This document shows positions 26,401 to 33,666 of a stretch of DNA of 64,000 nt, piece by piece. Location: NCBI GenBank assembly GCA_041749015.1, contig JBGTCD010000113.1:1-64000 (forward strand), written 5' to 3'. The DNA comes from JBGTCD01 sp041749015. GTDB lineage: Bacteria > Bacteroidota > Bacteroidia > Cytophagales > Cyclobacteriaceae. The notes under the pieces are model-generated. The model was not told the DNA's origin, did no database searches, and saw only the letters and a program-made list of their open reading frames with translations. Position 1 is the first letter of the stretch, and each line of letters starts with the position of its first letter. The position numbers and the translations under genes are program-made.

Positions 26401-26507
26401 TGAAAAAAGTCGATGACAAAATTGCGCTCCGTCCTGGTGACACCACCATCCTGCTTGGTAATGATGGCAAACAGCTGGGTAAGGGCCTTGAGTATTTCTT
26501 CACTCAT
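23421..26507 (-). CDS. Large ABCG-type transporter with TerB-like and FHA-like N-terminal domains
   Basis: A 1028-residue fused ABC transporter. Residues 1-150 look like a TerB domain (KALTQLFAIITKQDGGVTRTER). Residues 175-240 look like an FHA-type beta fold (GHLIFLRIESVELYFLKYEG). The ATPase follows, with Walker A GIMGSSGAGKTTLLN near 283, signature TISGGQRKRLNIAL near 397 and Walker B ILFVDEPTSGLSS near 420, the SGLSS form of ABCG proteins. After a CETCG motif near 506 come an ABC-2 membrane domain (about 590-770), a 200-residue soluble insert and a last helix near 1000. Export is likely and the cargo is unknown. It leads an operon with a lipoprotein and a secreted protein. Confidence 0.8.
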   Translation of the reverse strand: MSEEILKALTQLFAIITKQDGGVTRTERNFVIDFFQQELDKDSVHSYTRAYDKFSGYDEEKAAMAEVTTVKPRATTVQESLKMLALCKKINQTLTQKQKIVVLTKILELVHSDQKFTPQRLEIVDTIATVFNISKKERVLLELLVKVTGISNLDPEVFLIADSSEPDSGGLKHLNLDLDGHLIFLRIESVELYFLKYEGEDELNLNGFIIPPNKVYLFSHGSTLKTPNGDVLYYSDLVSTYMEELETLRISLEAKIEEYKFPNGFIGLSDVEISEGPGKLIGIMGSSGAGKTTLLNTMAGITRPSKGSITINGFDIYEDRDAIMGVIGYVAQDDLLIEELTVFDNLYFNARLCFADKSDAEIRERVLATLSSLGLDQKKDLKVGSTLNKTISGGQRKRLNIALELIREPAILFVDEPTSGLSSRDSENVMDLLKELSFKGTLIFVVIHQPSSEIYKLFDKMYILDTGGHPIYYGNPIEAITYFKNITNQVDRRRAQCETCGNVNPEQIFNIIEARIVDEYGQFTPKRKVNPTQWNNLFREHYKPEPNRHFEEKPVSNLRIPNKLAQTWIFTLRDTLSKVSNRQYMIINLLEAPLLALILAVVIRYNNSPTGDGYIFRFNDNLPAFILMSIIVALFMGLTVSAEEIIKDRKILRRESFLDLSWNSYLVSKILILFTLSAIQTLSFVLIGNYILEIKGMTLSYWGVLFSVSCFSNLLGLNVSSGLNSAVTVYILIPLLLIPQMILSGLLFNFDKLNEAIASKDKVPILADLMTSRWAFEALAFDQFVNNHFQRPYFRLELEEAHADYTAGYLINGLKNHLLFIENHHDANEEALKSEANQKFEVIKKYLGQETFQGGWEGLNIPESVTLEQLGEYEIAIIRAYLDDLQGHYREKFNDAVSEKEKMMTFFENDPELDYSVNTYKDRYYNESLAELVTNVTDKNRIIETEDEFIRKINPIFYIPENPSGALDYRAHFFAPRKYFAVKYWDTYNFNLAVIWFLSFLLYLLLYFKIFEKTILFFNSMKWKKIKG

Positions 26508-26823
26508 AATCTAAAAATAATTGCCAAGATTCAATTTAATTAAGAAAAATTTATAGCAAGGTCATTGTCGTGGCTCCTAATAATGGTCTTTAAAATCAAC
26601 CTAAATATATTCAAAGAATTTTAAACCTGGCAGAAAAATCTTTAATGGTTATGAAGGCAACCATCAGGCAGGCTGGGTGTTTTATTTGTAATCGTTTTAA
26701 ATAAGCTAAAGGATGATATTAGTCATCTTTTTTTATGTTACAATGAGTAAATTTGTGGTTGATTAGGGTCAATTACTGTAATTCAAGCTTTAATTGAACT
26801 AATTAGCTGCTTTTATTCTAAAT
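26508..26823. other. Divergent intergenic region between the ABC operon and hemA
   Basis: No gene is visible. A small hairpin at 26712-26727 (GATGA/TCATC) followed by seven T (26708-26734) looks like a short plus-strand terminator, and TAAATTTG at 26748-26755 fits the TAnnTTTG -7 element for hemA, 69 bases before its start. No TTG at -33 is seen, so the promoter call is weak. Confidence 0.4.
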
Positions 26824-28089
26824 ATGCGGAATTTTAAATTTTCTGGCCTTTCATTCAAAAATACCCCCTTAGAAGTCAGGGAGCAGCTAACTTTTAATGA
26901 AAGTGAGGCCAAGCAGCTTATTCAAATATTGAAGGCCACTGCCCCGTTCGATGATCTTCTGGTTTTGAGTACCTGCAACAGGACTGAAATCTATTATTCC
27001 TCAATTAAAGATTGTCTGGATCTTATTCTTCATGGTATCACCGTGGTAAAGGCCCTAAGCAAAGATTTCATAAAACCTTATTTCACCTCGATCACCAACC
27101 ATGACTTGGCGGTAAGGCATTTATTCGATGTCGCTGCTGGCCTAGAAGCCCAGGTAGTGGGCGATATGCAGATCACCAATCAGGTGAAAAATGCATACCA
27201 ATGGTCTGCTGATGAAGATGCTGCCGGACCATTTTTACACCGATTGATGCACACCATTTTCTTTACCAATAAGAGGATTGTTCAGGAGACTACATTCAGA
27301 GACGGAGCGGCTTCGGTGTCATATGCAGCCAAGGAACTGGCCGAAGATGTCATGCAGGGCCGCAAAGATGCCCGCACCCTGATCCTGGGTATTGGGGAGA
27401 TTGGGTTAGATGTATGTCGTAATTTTTCAGGTGCCGGGTTCACCAATGTGGTGATCGCCAACCGGACCCGCAAAAAGTCTGAATCCCTTGCTCAGGAGTG
27501 TAATTACGAAGTATGGGAATTTGATGCGGCGCTAAAAAATATCAATGATTTTGACGTGGTGGTTTCATCTGTTGTTAAAGAAAAGCCTGTGATCGTCCCG
27601 GAACTGCTTAAGTCAGAAGGGTTCCTTACCCACAAATTGTTTATTGACCTTTCCCTACCCAGAAGCATTGATCCTGCTGTGGAACATATTCCGGGTGTGT
27701 TGTTGTACAATGTCGATAATATCAGAAGTAAAGCTACTGAGGCCCTGCGCAAACGGGAAGCCGCCATCCCGGATGTAGAGGCCATCATCAGAAATGTAAT
27801 TGATGAATTTGAGGATTGGTCAAAAGAAATGCTCGTTTCTCCTACCATAAAGAAATTTAAGGACGCCCTCGAGGAAATTAGAAAGGAAGAGTTAACCCGG
27901 TTCCTTAAGGATGCTACCGAGGATGAGGCCCAAATGATGGAAAAGTTGACCAGGAGTATGATGCAAAAATTTATGAAGCTGCCTGTACTTCAACTCAAAG
28001 CTGCCTGCAAAAGAGGTGAGGCTGAAAGCCTTATTGAGGTACTTAATGACCTCTTTGATCTTGAGCGTACCACCACTCCAAATCAATAA
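26824..28089 (+). CDS. hemA: Glutamyl-tRNA reductase
   Basis: HemA reduces glutamyl-tRNA to glutamate-1-semialdehyde, the first committed step of haem synthesis by the C5 route. The 421-residue protein has the catalytic Cys51 in LLVLSTCNRTEIYY, GLEAQVVGDMQITNQVKNAY near 104, the NADPH loop ILGIGEIGLDVCRNF near 184, and the LFIDLSLPRSIDP segment near 274. The C-terminal dimerisation helices are complete. No other haem gene is adjacent. Confidence 0.95.
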   Translation: MRNFKFSGLSFKNTPLEVREQLTFNESEAKQLIQILKATAPFDDLLVLSTCNRTEIYYSSIKDCLDLILHGITVVKALSKDFIKPYFTSITNHDLAVRHLFDVAAGLEAQVVGDMQITNQVKNAYQWSADEDAAGPFLHRLMHTIFFTNKRIVQETTFRDGAASVSYAAKELAEDVMQGRKDARTLILGIGEIGLDVCRNFSGAGFTNVVIANRTRKKSESLAQECNYEVWEFDAALKNINDFDVVVSSVVKEKPVIVPELLKSEGFLTHKLFIDLSLPRSIDPAVEHIPGVLLYNVDNIRSKATEALRKREAAIPDVEAIIRNVIDEFEDWSKEMLVSPTIKKFKDALEEIRKEELTRFLKDATEDEAQMMEKLTRSMMQKFMKLPVLQLKAACKRGEAESLIEVLNDLFDLERTTTPNQ

Positions 28090-28108
28090 CCCTATTATTT
28101 CTATTTTT

Positions 28109-28804
28109 TTAAATGGTCCGAAAACTTTCGGCTAGTAAGCTCCCTGTTTCTTCAGGTTTCTGTGTGGCTATTTTTTGGTTGACCTCCACCTCTATTCCTG
28201 CATATTTCTGTTTAGGTAAAATTGTGCGAAGCCAGGTGCAAACGCCATCATCTACTCCCAAATATGGATAATTAGATTTTACTACCCATTCGGGAGTCCT
28301 TTTTTGGATTTGATCAATCCACTGATTACTTATCTCTAACTCTGCCTCTCGTTCCGGATCAAATAGGATCCCAAGATCTGCCGTCCTCTTTGAGCCATTG
28401 AGTTCAGGGGTAAATGAATGAATGGAAAGGTGAATGACTTCAAATCCGGCATTTAACTGCTCCAATATTTTGGTCTTAAGCCCATCTCTGTATGGGTGGT
28501 ATACACTTTTTATTAAATGGGCTTTTTTCTCAGCAGTCAACCCTTTGGATATTTTGGAAAATAACTGAGGATGCCCTTCAGACCGGTTGACCTCTACCAG
28601 TAATCGTGAAACCTTATGATACAGTAAAGGCGCTTTTATAACTTGTGCCATTTGAGTGGCTATTTCAAAGGCACCAGGATCATATCCTTCATGGGTTTGA
28701 AGCATATTTTCATACCCAGCAAAATAAGGCTCAAAACCAGGAAAGATTTCATTGCCTGCATGTTCACAGGAGAGGATCACACTGGTTTGATTGTTTCTGC
28801 TCAT
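28109..28804 (-). CDS. N-formylglutamate amidohydrolase family protein
   Basis: A 231-residue enzyme of the FGase fold, related to zinc amidohydrolases. The first metal-binding piece is SCEHAGNEIF near 13-22; SIHSFTP near 125 gives a His, and RRLLVEVNRS and VDDGVC/GIEVEVNQK are as in the family. Members remove formyl or other acyl groups from glutamate. Here it is the last gene of a four-gene unit with ATP-grasp and GCS2 ligases, starting on the stop of GCS2 (ATGA), so its real substrate is probably a glutamyl amide made by its neighbours rather than a histidine-pathway intermediate. Confidence 0.85.
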   Translation of the reverse strand: MSRNNQTSVILSCEHAGNEIFPGFEPYFAGYENMLQTHEGYDPGAFEIATQMAQVIKAPLLYHKVSRLLVEVNRSEGHPQLFSKISKGLTAEKKAHLIKSVYHPYRDGLKTKILEQLNAGFEVIHLSIHSFTPELNGSKRTADLGILFDPEREAELEISNQWIDQIQKRTPEWVVKSNYPYLGVDDGVCTWLRTILPKQKYAGIEVEVNQKIATQKPEETGSLLAESFRTI

Positions 28805-30027
28805 AAAGCAATGTCCTCACTCAGGCAGCCAGCTAATTTTTTATAGACATTGACCACTTCATCTCTATTTGGGGCCTTACCCAAATTATTGATGATTCTG
28901 GCAGATAGATTGCCTCTTTCGATTAAATTTTGAATAATACCCGCAAAATGAGGCGGAAATTCAGGATCATTTTTCACCACCTTGTTGAGCAAATGAGACC
29001 ACACCATGCCCACCTCCAGACTCGTTTGGTTCAATTCCATAAGTTGGAGATAATGCTTATTATTAATTTTAGCCTTCAGACCTTTGTTAATACAATTATT
29101 ATAAATCACCGCAAGGAGTTCATTGGTTACTTCCCTGAATTCCGAATCATTGCGCTCATATAACCATTTTATGGTACTACACACCAAATTGGCCAGAGCA
29201 AGGTCCGCACCAGCAAATTCCTGTACGTCAATGAGTCTGATTTCTATTGAGCCCCGGTCAAAGCGGGCTATGGCACCACGGGAATTAACCCAAACAGGAT
29301 CCAGGATGCCCTCCTTATCAAATCTGGCTATATCTTTTCTAATCCTCTCAAATATCAGGGTTTCATAACCCTTTTGGGTGAAAATGGCCTCAGGAATCAC
29401 CTCACCGGTAATGGAAGGGATGCGAATTTGATTTTGACCATAGTATGATAATCTGGTATCTGAAATGCCAGTGAAACTTCCCTCCACCATGGGAGAACCC
29501 GCAGCTATGGCTGGCAAAAGCGGGAGTACCAGTCTTATCGCTGCGTGTAGCCTAGCAAATTCATTCGCTCCGTGAAACGGCAAATTGATGTGCATGCTTT
29601 GCACATTGGACCAGCCGTGGCCTCTGCAGTCAAAGATCACATTATAGAGCTCATAGATCTTTTGATTTTCATGCGGCCAAATTTTAGTTTCTTTTTCCGG
29701 TACCATCAAAGGGTGCATCGGGCCCGGGAGTAACATGGCATCATATTTTTCCAGGAGACTATTGATTTTTTTAACTGACCGCACCACCTCCTGATGAAAC
29801 CCTGCCAGGTCACTAGTAGGGCTGGTTGTCTTGAGTTCAATCACGTGCATGACCAGTTCATTAGACCAGGTCACAGCACCATCTTCAAAATCTGATACGA
29901 GAGTGCCTGCTGCATCTGTAAGCAATTGATCCGCGATAGGCAGCACCTGAAGGGTCTCCTTATGCACAATCATGTATTCCAACTCGATACCAAAAGCTTC
30001 AAAAGCTTTTATAGGGTTGTTCTTCAT
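28801..30027 (-). CDS. GCS2-type carboxylate-amine ligase (glutamate-cysteine ligase-like)
   Basis: A 408-residue protein of the GCS2 group (YbdK-like). FGIELEYMIVHKETLQV near 11-27 holds the metal-binding Glu residues. SMHINLPFHGANEF near 145 and IRLIDVQEFAGADLAL near 258 are further family landmarks, and RGSIEIRLID is complete. GCS2 enzymes join the gamma-carboxyl of glutamate to an amine using ATP. The product here is unlikely to be simple gamma-glutamylcysteine: no glutathione synthetase lies in the operon, which instead pairs it with a RimK-like ligase (gap of 4 bases), a peptidase and an amidohydrolase. Confidence 0.85.
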   Translation of the reverse strand: MKNNPIKAFEAFGIELEYMIVHKETLQVLPIADQLLTDAAGTLVSDFEDGAVTWSNELVMHVIELKTTSPTSDLAGFHQEVVRSVKKINSLLEKYDAMLLPGPMHPLMVPEKETKIWPHENQKIYELYNVIFDCRGHGWSNVQSMHINLPFHGANEFARLHAAIRLVLPLLPAIAAGSPMVEGSFTGISDTRLSYYGQNQIRIPSITGEVIPEAIFTQKGYETLIFERIRKDIARFDKEGILDPVWVNSRGAIARFDRGSIEIRLIDVQEFAGADLALANLVCSTIKWLYERNDSEFREVTNELLAVIYNNCINKGLKAKINNKHYLQLMELNQTSLEVGMVWSHLLNKVVKNDPEFPPHFAGIIQNLIERGNLSARIINNLGKAPNRDEVVNVYKKLAGCLSEDIAL

Positions 30028-30031
30028 AAAA

Positions 30032-31480
30032 TTATAACCTTGCTTTTACCCGACTTAATAAGTTGTTAACGATCTGGAGGTAGAGCTTTTCTCCGGAGAT
30101 TTTGTCTTCGATTCCCGAATCGATGCTGGGATTGTCATTAACTTCGATTACCAAAAATTTACCATTGATTTCCTTCATATCAACCCCATACAGGCCGTTT
30201 CCAATGAGGCCGGAAGCCTTGATGGCGGTAGCCAGAAGGCCTGCAGGACAGGACTGCGGATCAAGAGACTCCACCAAGCCATCCCGCTCACTAGCAGGTG
30301 CTGTCCAATCGACGATCTGCCAGTGGCTGGAAGCCATGAAATATTTACATACATATATGACCTCTCCAGCCAGGACCCCAACCCGCCAGTCAAAGGGGGT
30401 GGGCAAAAACTCCTGTGCAATGAGCAGATCAGATTTTTGAAAGAGCAATTGTGACTTAGTCTTAAATTCTGCATAATTCTCTGCCTTTACCACGCCTTTA
30501 GAAAATGCCCCATCGGGCTGCTTTAGAATAAGCGGCAGTCCCATTTTTTCAACTGCAGATTTCTCAATACCCTTTTGGATCACCCAGGTTTTTGGGCCGG
30601 GTATATTTTTAGTTTTTAGTAATTCACTCAGATATACCTTATTGGTGCATTTCAGGATAGAATTTGGATCATCAATTACCGCCAATCCCAGGGACTCTGC
30701 TTTTTTGGCCATTCGAAAGGTATGGTGATTGACCTGGGTGGTTTCCCGAATTAGCAGTGCATCAAACTGTACCAGCTTGGCAAAATCATTTTTCGTAATT
30801 AACTCAGTGTAGAAACCTGATTTTTCTGCGGCTTTAACAAATTTTTGGAGGGCCCGGGCATCCGAAGGTGGGGTAGCCTCATCAGGATTTACCAATATGG
30901 CCAGGTCAAAAGATTTTTTCAGAGGATTTTTCATATTCCCCGGACGGAAAAGATACTTCTTCAAAGCCTTTTCTACCATACCTGCTTCTTCCTGCGGTAT
31001 CTCGGTGATGTTGACCGGCCTGATAGAATAAAGTAACCATTTGGTCCTCTTTTGAAAGGTCACCTTAAGGAAGGGGGCCTGAAATGTACTGAATAGCTGA
31101 GTAGCCAGCTTTCCAAAATCAGGGTGGCCAGACATCCCGAAAAATATATTGAATTCAGCCTTTTCAGAACTTATGTTTTTGAGAGAAGCCTGGATCAATT
31201 CATCGAAATCCAGTGAGTCTTCTTTCAAAATGGAGGGAAAGCGAAAATCCTGAATCGAACCAACTGAGGGAAGTACCTTGTGCCCCCGGGCCTCTGCCAG
31301 CAATGAAACATAGTAACCCAAACTCAGGTACTGGTACGACTTGCATAAATTGATAACGGTAAGATTTCTACGAGTTTTATAGGCTTCATCAGCTAGATAT
31401 GCCTCAGGGGTGATAGCTGCCACCTCCTCAAGGCCCAGCTCCCAGGTCATCGGATTTTCTGATACGATCAGTTGTTTCAT
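30032..31480 (-). CDS. RimK-like ATP-grasp ligase with N-terminal RLAN-type domain
   Basis: A 482-residue protein in two parts. Residues 1-190 form the N-terminal domain found only in front of some RimK-like ligases (LSLGYYVSLLAEARGHKVLP, KWLLYSIRPVNITEIP). From about 200 on there is an ATP-grasp fold: VLCKTN-type entry CTNKVYLSELLKTKNIPGP near 286, LPLILKQPDGAFSKGVVKAE near 315, and the Mg2+ site FLVIEVNDNPSID near 444. Such ligases make amide bonds to the end or side chain of a peptide. It lies between the C39-like peptidase and GCS2 genes with gaps of 6 and 4 bases. Confidence 0.85.
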   Translation of the reverse strand: MKQLIVSENPMTWELGLEEVAAITPEAYLADEAYKTRRNLTVINLCKSYQYLSLGYYVSLLAEARGHKVLPSVGSIQDFRFPSILKEDSLDFDELIQASLKNISSEKAEFNIFFGMSGHPDFGKLATQLFSTFQAPFLKVTFQKRTKWLLYSIRPVNITEIPQEEAGMVEKALKKYLFRPGNMKNPLKKSFDLAILVNPDEATPPSDARALQKFVKAAEKSGFYTELITKNDFAKLVQFDALLIRETTQVNHHTFRMAKKAESLGLAVIDDPNSILKCTNKVYLSELLKTKNIPGPKTWVIQKGIEKSAVEKMGLPLILKQPDGAFSKGVVKAENYAEFKTKSQLLFQKSDLLIAQEFLPTPFDWRVGVLAGEVIYVCKYFMASSHWQIVDWTAPASERDGLVESLDPQSCPAGLLATAIKASGLIGNGLYGVDMKEINGKFLVIEVNDNPSIDSGIEDKISGEKLYLQIVNNLLSRVKARL

Positions 31481-31486
31481 AACAGA

Positions 31487-32197
31487 TTATTTGGGTTTAA
31501 TGATAAGGATGTTTGCATCATAAGTTTCTATTCCTAAAAGTATAGCGGTCACCAGTCGGTCGTATTTTACGCTGTAGTATCTGTCAGTGGCATAAGGATT
31601 GGTCTGAATGGGGTCTGCCACCAATAATTTTCTTGATTTTTTATCAATCCCATTGATCACTACGAAATGCCCGGCAGGAGTGCCGCGGAGGCTATCATAC
31701 ATATTGGTGGCCTCGATTTCGCGGGGCGTACCATACAGGTAGGTCGCACTAACTCCTGTAAGCAATGGTATGCCATCATTGAGATGCCGGGTAAAGAGTT
31801 TTTGATTGAGGTCCCTGTAGGCTATTGTGCCTCCAGCTTCCAAAAAACGAATATAAGCCTCGGTAGCAATCCGCAGTTTTCTGCCATTTTTGTAAATCAA
31901 CTGGTCCTTTAGCAAAAGGATTAATTCTTCCTTGGTCTTTTCAAACCATGTCGGGTCAAAAACCGATAAGTGATAGGTATATAGAGTGGCCTGATACCCA
32001 CGCTTCAGGGCATGATAACCCAAAAGGGTTGCCAGGGTACCACCATTGTGCAGATTTTTGACTTCGCTGATTACCTGATCCAGGGATAAGGTATCGCCAA
32101 AATAATTATACAAGGCATGCAGGCAGGTAGGGCCACAGGTAAAATCGTCTGGTTGGGCCTGTATATCAAAATCCAGGAGGGATAAAGTGGGTTTCAA
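31487..32197 (-). CDS. C39-like cysteine peptidase (papain-like)
   Basis: A 236-residue protein without a signal or membrane segment. The opening QPDDFTCGPTCLHALYNYFG (residues 15-34) is the Gln and Cys part of the C39 active site. PAGHFVVING near 190 gives the His, and VADPI near 207 the Asp. Such domains cut double-glycine leaders in ABC exporters, but free-standing versions also occur with peptide-ligase genes. It is the first gene of the four-gene operon that goes on with the ATP-grasp, GCS2 and amidohydrolase genes, so it may release or trim the peptide that the ligases modify. Confidence 0.82.
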   Translation of the reverse strand: MKPTLSLLDFDIQAQPDDFTCGPTCLHALYNYFGDTLSLDQVISEVKNLHNGGTLATLLGYHALKRGYQATLYTYHLSVFDPTWFEKTKEELILLLKDQLIYKNGRKLRIATEAYIRFLEAGGTIAYRDLNQKLFTRHLNDGIPLLTGVSATYLYGTPREIEATNMYDSLRGTPAGHFVVINGIDKKSRKLLVADPIQTNPYATDRYYSVKYDRLVTAILLGIETYDANILIIKPK

Positions 32198-32291
32198 ATT
32201 TAGATAAATTGTGTTAGTTAGACGTCAGAATTTATTGAGGTCACATTAATAATTGATTTTATTTTATCTAAATTCAAATTTAATCTTTTTG

Positions 32292-32843
32292 ATGGGAAAG
32301 TCTCAGTATTTGGAATTTAGTGATGAAGTACTGGCGGTGCGGTTTCGGGATGACCATGACCGCCAGGCATTGGAGGAGTTGCTTGGCAGATACCGAAAAA
32401 AAATACTGAGGAAGTGCCTTCAATACGTCAAGAATAAGGATACTGCCGAAGACCTTGTTCAGGAAGTACAGATTAAGATTTTTCATCATTTACTGAAGTT
32501 CCGCTTGGAGTCCCGGTTTTCCACCTGGCTTTTTGTGATTGTCAATAACACCTGCATCGATTATTTGAGAAAACATAAACGCCACCAGTTTATGGAGCTG
32601 ACCAAATCCATTGTGGAGCATATGCAGGAAGCAGACAGTGTAGATACTGACCACATCTCTGCTGAGCATTTGGAGCAGTACTTAACACAGGTATCCGAAG
32701 AGGAGAAACTACTTCTGGTCATGAAATATAGAGAAGGGGTCTCAATAAAGGATCTTTCCCAGTCACTGCAGCTTACTGAAAGTGCGATAAAGATGCGGCT
32801 GAAAAGGGCGAGGAAAAAGATTCTTAATTTTGTTAAAGGGTAA
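32292..32843 (+). CDS. ECF-type RNA polymerase sigma factor
   Basis: I choose the ATG at 32292 (MGKSQYLEFSD). The 183-residue protein has sigma region 2 (DTAEDLVQEVQIKIFHHLLKF, then FSTWLFVIVNNTCIDYLRK near 75-95) and region 4 (LLLVMKYREGVSIKDLSQSLQLTESAIKMRLKRARKKI near 140-177). No anti-sigma gene follows: the next gene on this strand is absent and the sdh genes run the other way. It is divergent from the amidoligase operon, 95 bases apart, which makes that operon a possible target but does not prove it. Confidence 0.92.
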   Translation: MGKSQYLEFSDEVLAVRFRDDHDRQALEELLGRYRKKILRKCLQYVKNKDTAEDLVQEVQIKIFHHLLKFRLESRFSTWLFVIVNNTCIDYLRKHKRHQFMELTKSIVEHMQEADSVDTDHISAEHLEQYLTQVSEEEKLLLVMKYREGVSIKDLSQSLQLTESAIKMRLKRARKKILNFVKG

Positions 32844-32850
32844 GAATTTA

Positions 32851-32872
32851 GCGCACGGTTTATACCGTGGGC
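32851..32872. repeat. Small REP-like hairpin
   Basis: CACGGT-TTAT-ACCGTG is a perfect 6-bp stem, extended by GC pairs with one mismatch. It lies between the convergent ends of the sigma factor and sdhB genes and lacks a T-run, so it is not a classic terminator. Similar CACGGT/ACCGTG hairpins are common as REP units in this phylum. Confidence 0.45.
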
Positions 32873-32905
32873 TATGATTCGTAAACACCCCTTTAGTTTA
32901 TCTTC

Positions 32906-33658
32906 TTAAAGATTATCAGAGCTTACCTTGGCTGAGTAGTATTCACGGTTCATTCTGGCAATATTTTCCAGACTAATGCCCTTAGGGCAAACTGCCTCGC
33001 AGGAGGCTGTATTGGTACAGGCGCCAAACCCCTCAGTGTCCATTTGTGCTACCATTTTCTCCACCCTGGCCTTTCGCTCAACCTTACCCTGGGGCAGCAG
33101 GGCCAACTGCGATACTTTGGCAGCAGTAAATAGCATCGCTGAAGCATTTTTGCAGGCTGCCACACAAGCACCACAGGCAATGCAAGTGGCGGCATCGAAA
33201 GCTTCATCAGCAATATTTTTTGGAATTGGAATCTCGTTGGCATCAGGTGTTCCTCCGGTGTTCACTGACACATATCCACCCGCCTGGATGATTCTGTCAA
33301 AAGCAGACCGATCCACCACCAAATCCTTCACCACGGGAAATGAGGCAGCACGCCATGGTTCTACAGTGATGGTATCCCCATCACTAAAGCTCCGCATATG
33401 AAGTTGACAGGTTGTGATACCCCTCTTAGGGCCGTGTGGCTTACCATTAATGTACATACTGCAAGTGCCACAGATGCCCTCTCTGCAGTCATGATCGAAA
33501 TGCACCGGGTCTTCACCTGCTCTTTCAAGCTGAATGTTCAGCACATCGATCATTTCAAGAAATGACATATCAGGAGAAATTTCCGTCACCTGATAGGACT
33601 TAAATCCACCTTTGTCGTCCTTATTCTTTTGTCTCCAAATTTTTAATGTAAGATCCAT
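32906..33658 (-). CDS. sdhB: Succinate dehydrogenase/fumarate reductase iron-sulfur subunit
   Basis: This 250-residue subunit carries electrons from the flavoprotein to quinone. The 2Fe-2S site is DCREGICGTCSMYINGKPHG near 56-75. The 4Fe-4S/3Fe-4S region is ATCIACGACVAACKNASAML near 145-164, and a second set lies in GACTNTASCEAVCPKGISLE near 210-229. It is the third gene of the sdhC-sdhA-sdhB order, 8 bases after sdhA. Confidence 0.95.
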   Translation of the reverse strand: MDLTLKIWRQKNKDDKGGFKSYQVTEISPDMSFLEMIDVLNIQLERAGEDPVHFDHDCREGICGTCSMYINGKPHGPKRGITTCQLHMRSFSDGDTITVEPWRAASFPVVKDLVVDRSAFDRIIQAGGYVSVNTGGTPDANEIPIPKNIADEAFDAATCIACGACVAACKNASAMLFTAAKVSQLALLPQGKVERKARVEKMVAQMDTEGFGACTNTASCEAVCPKGISLENIARMNREYYSAKVSSDNL

Positions 33659-33666
33659 ATTCCTTA

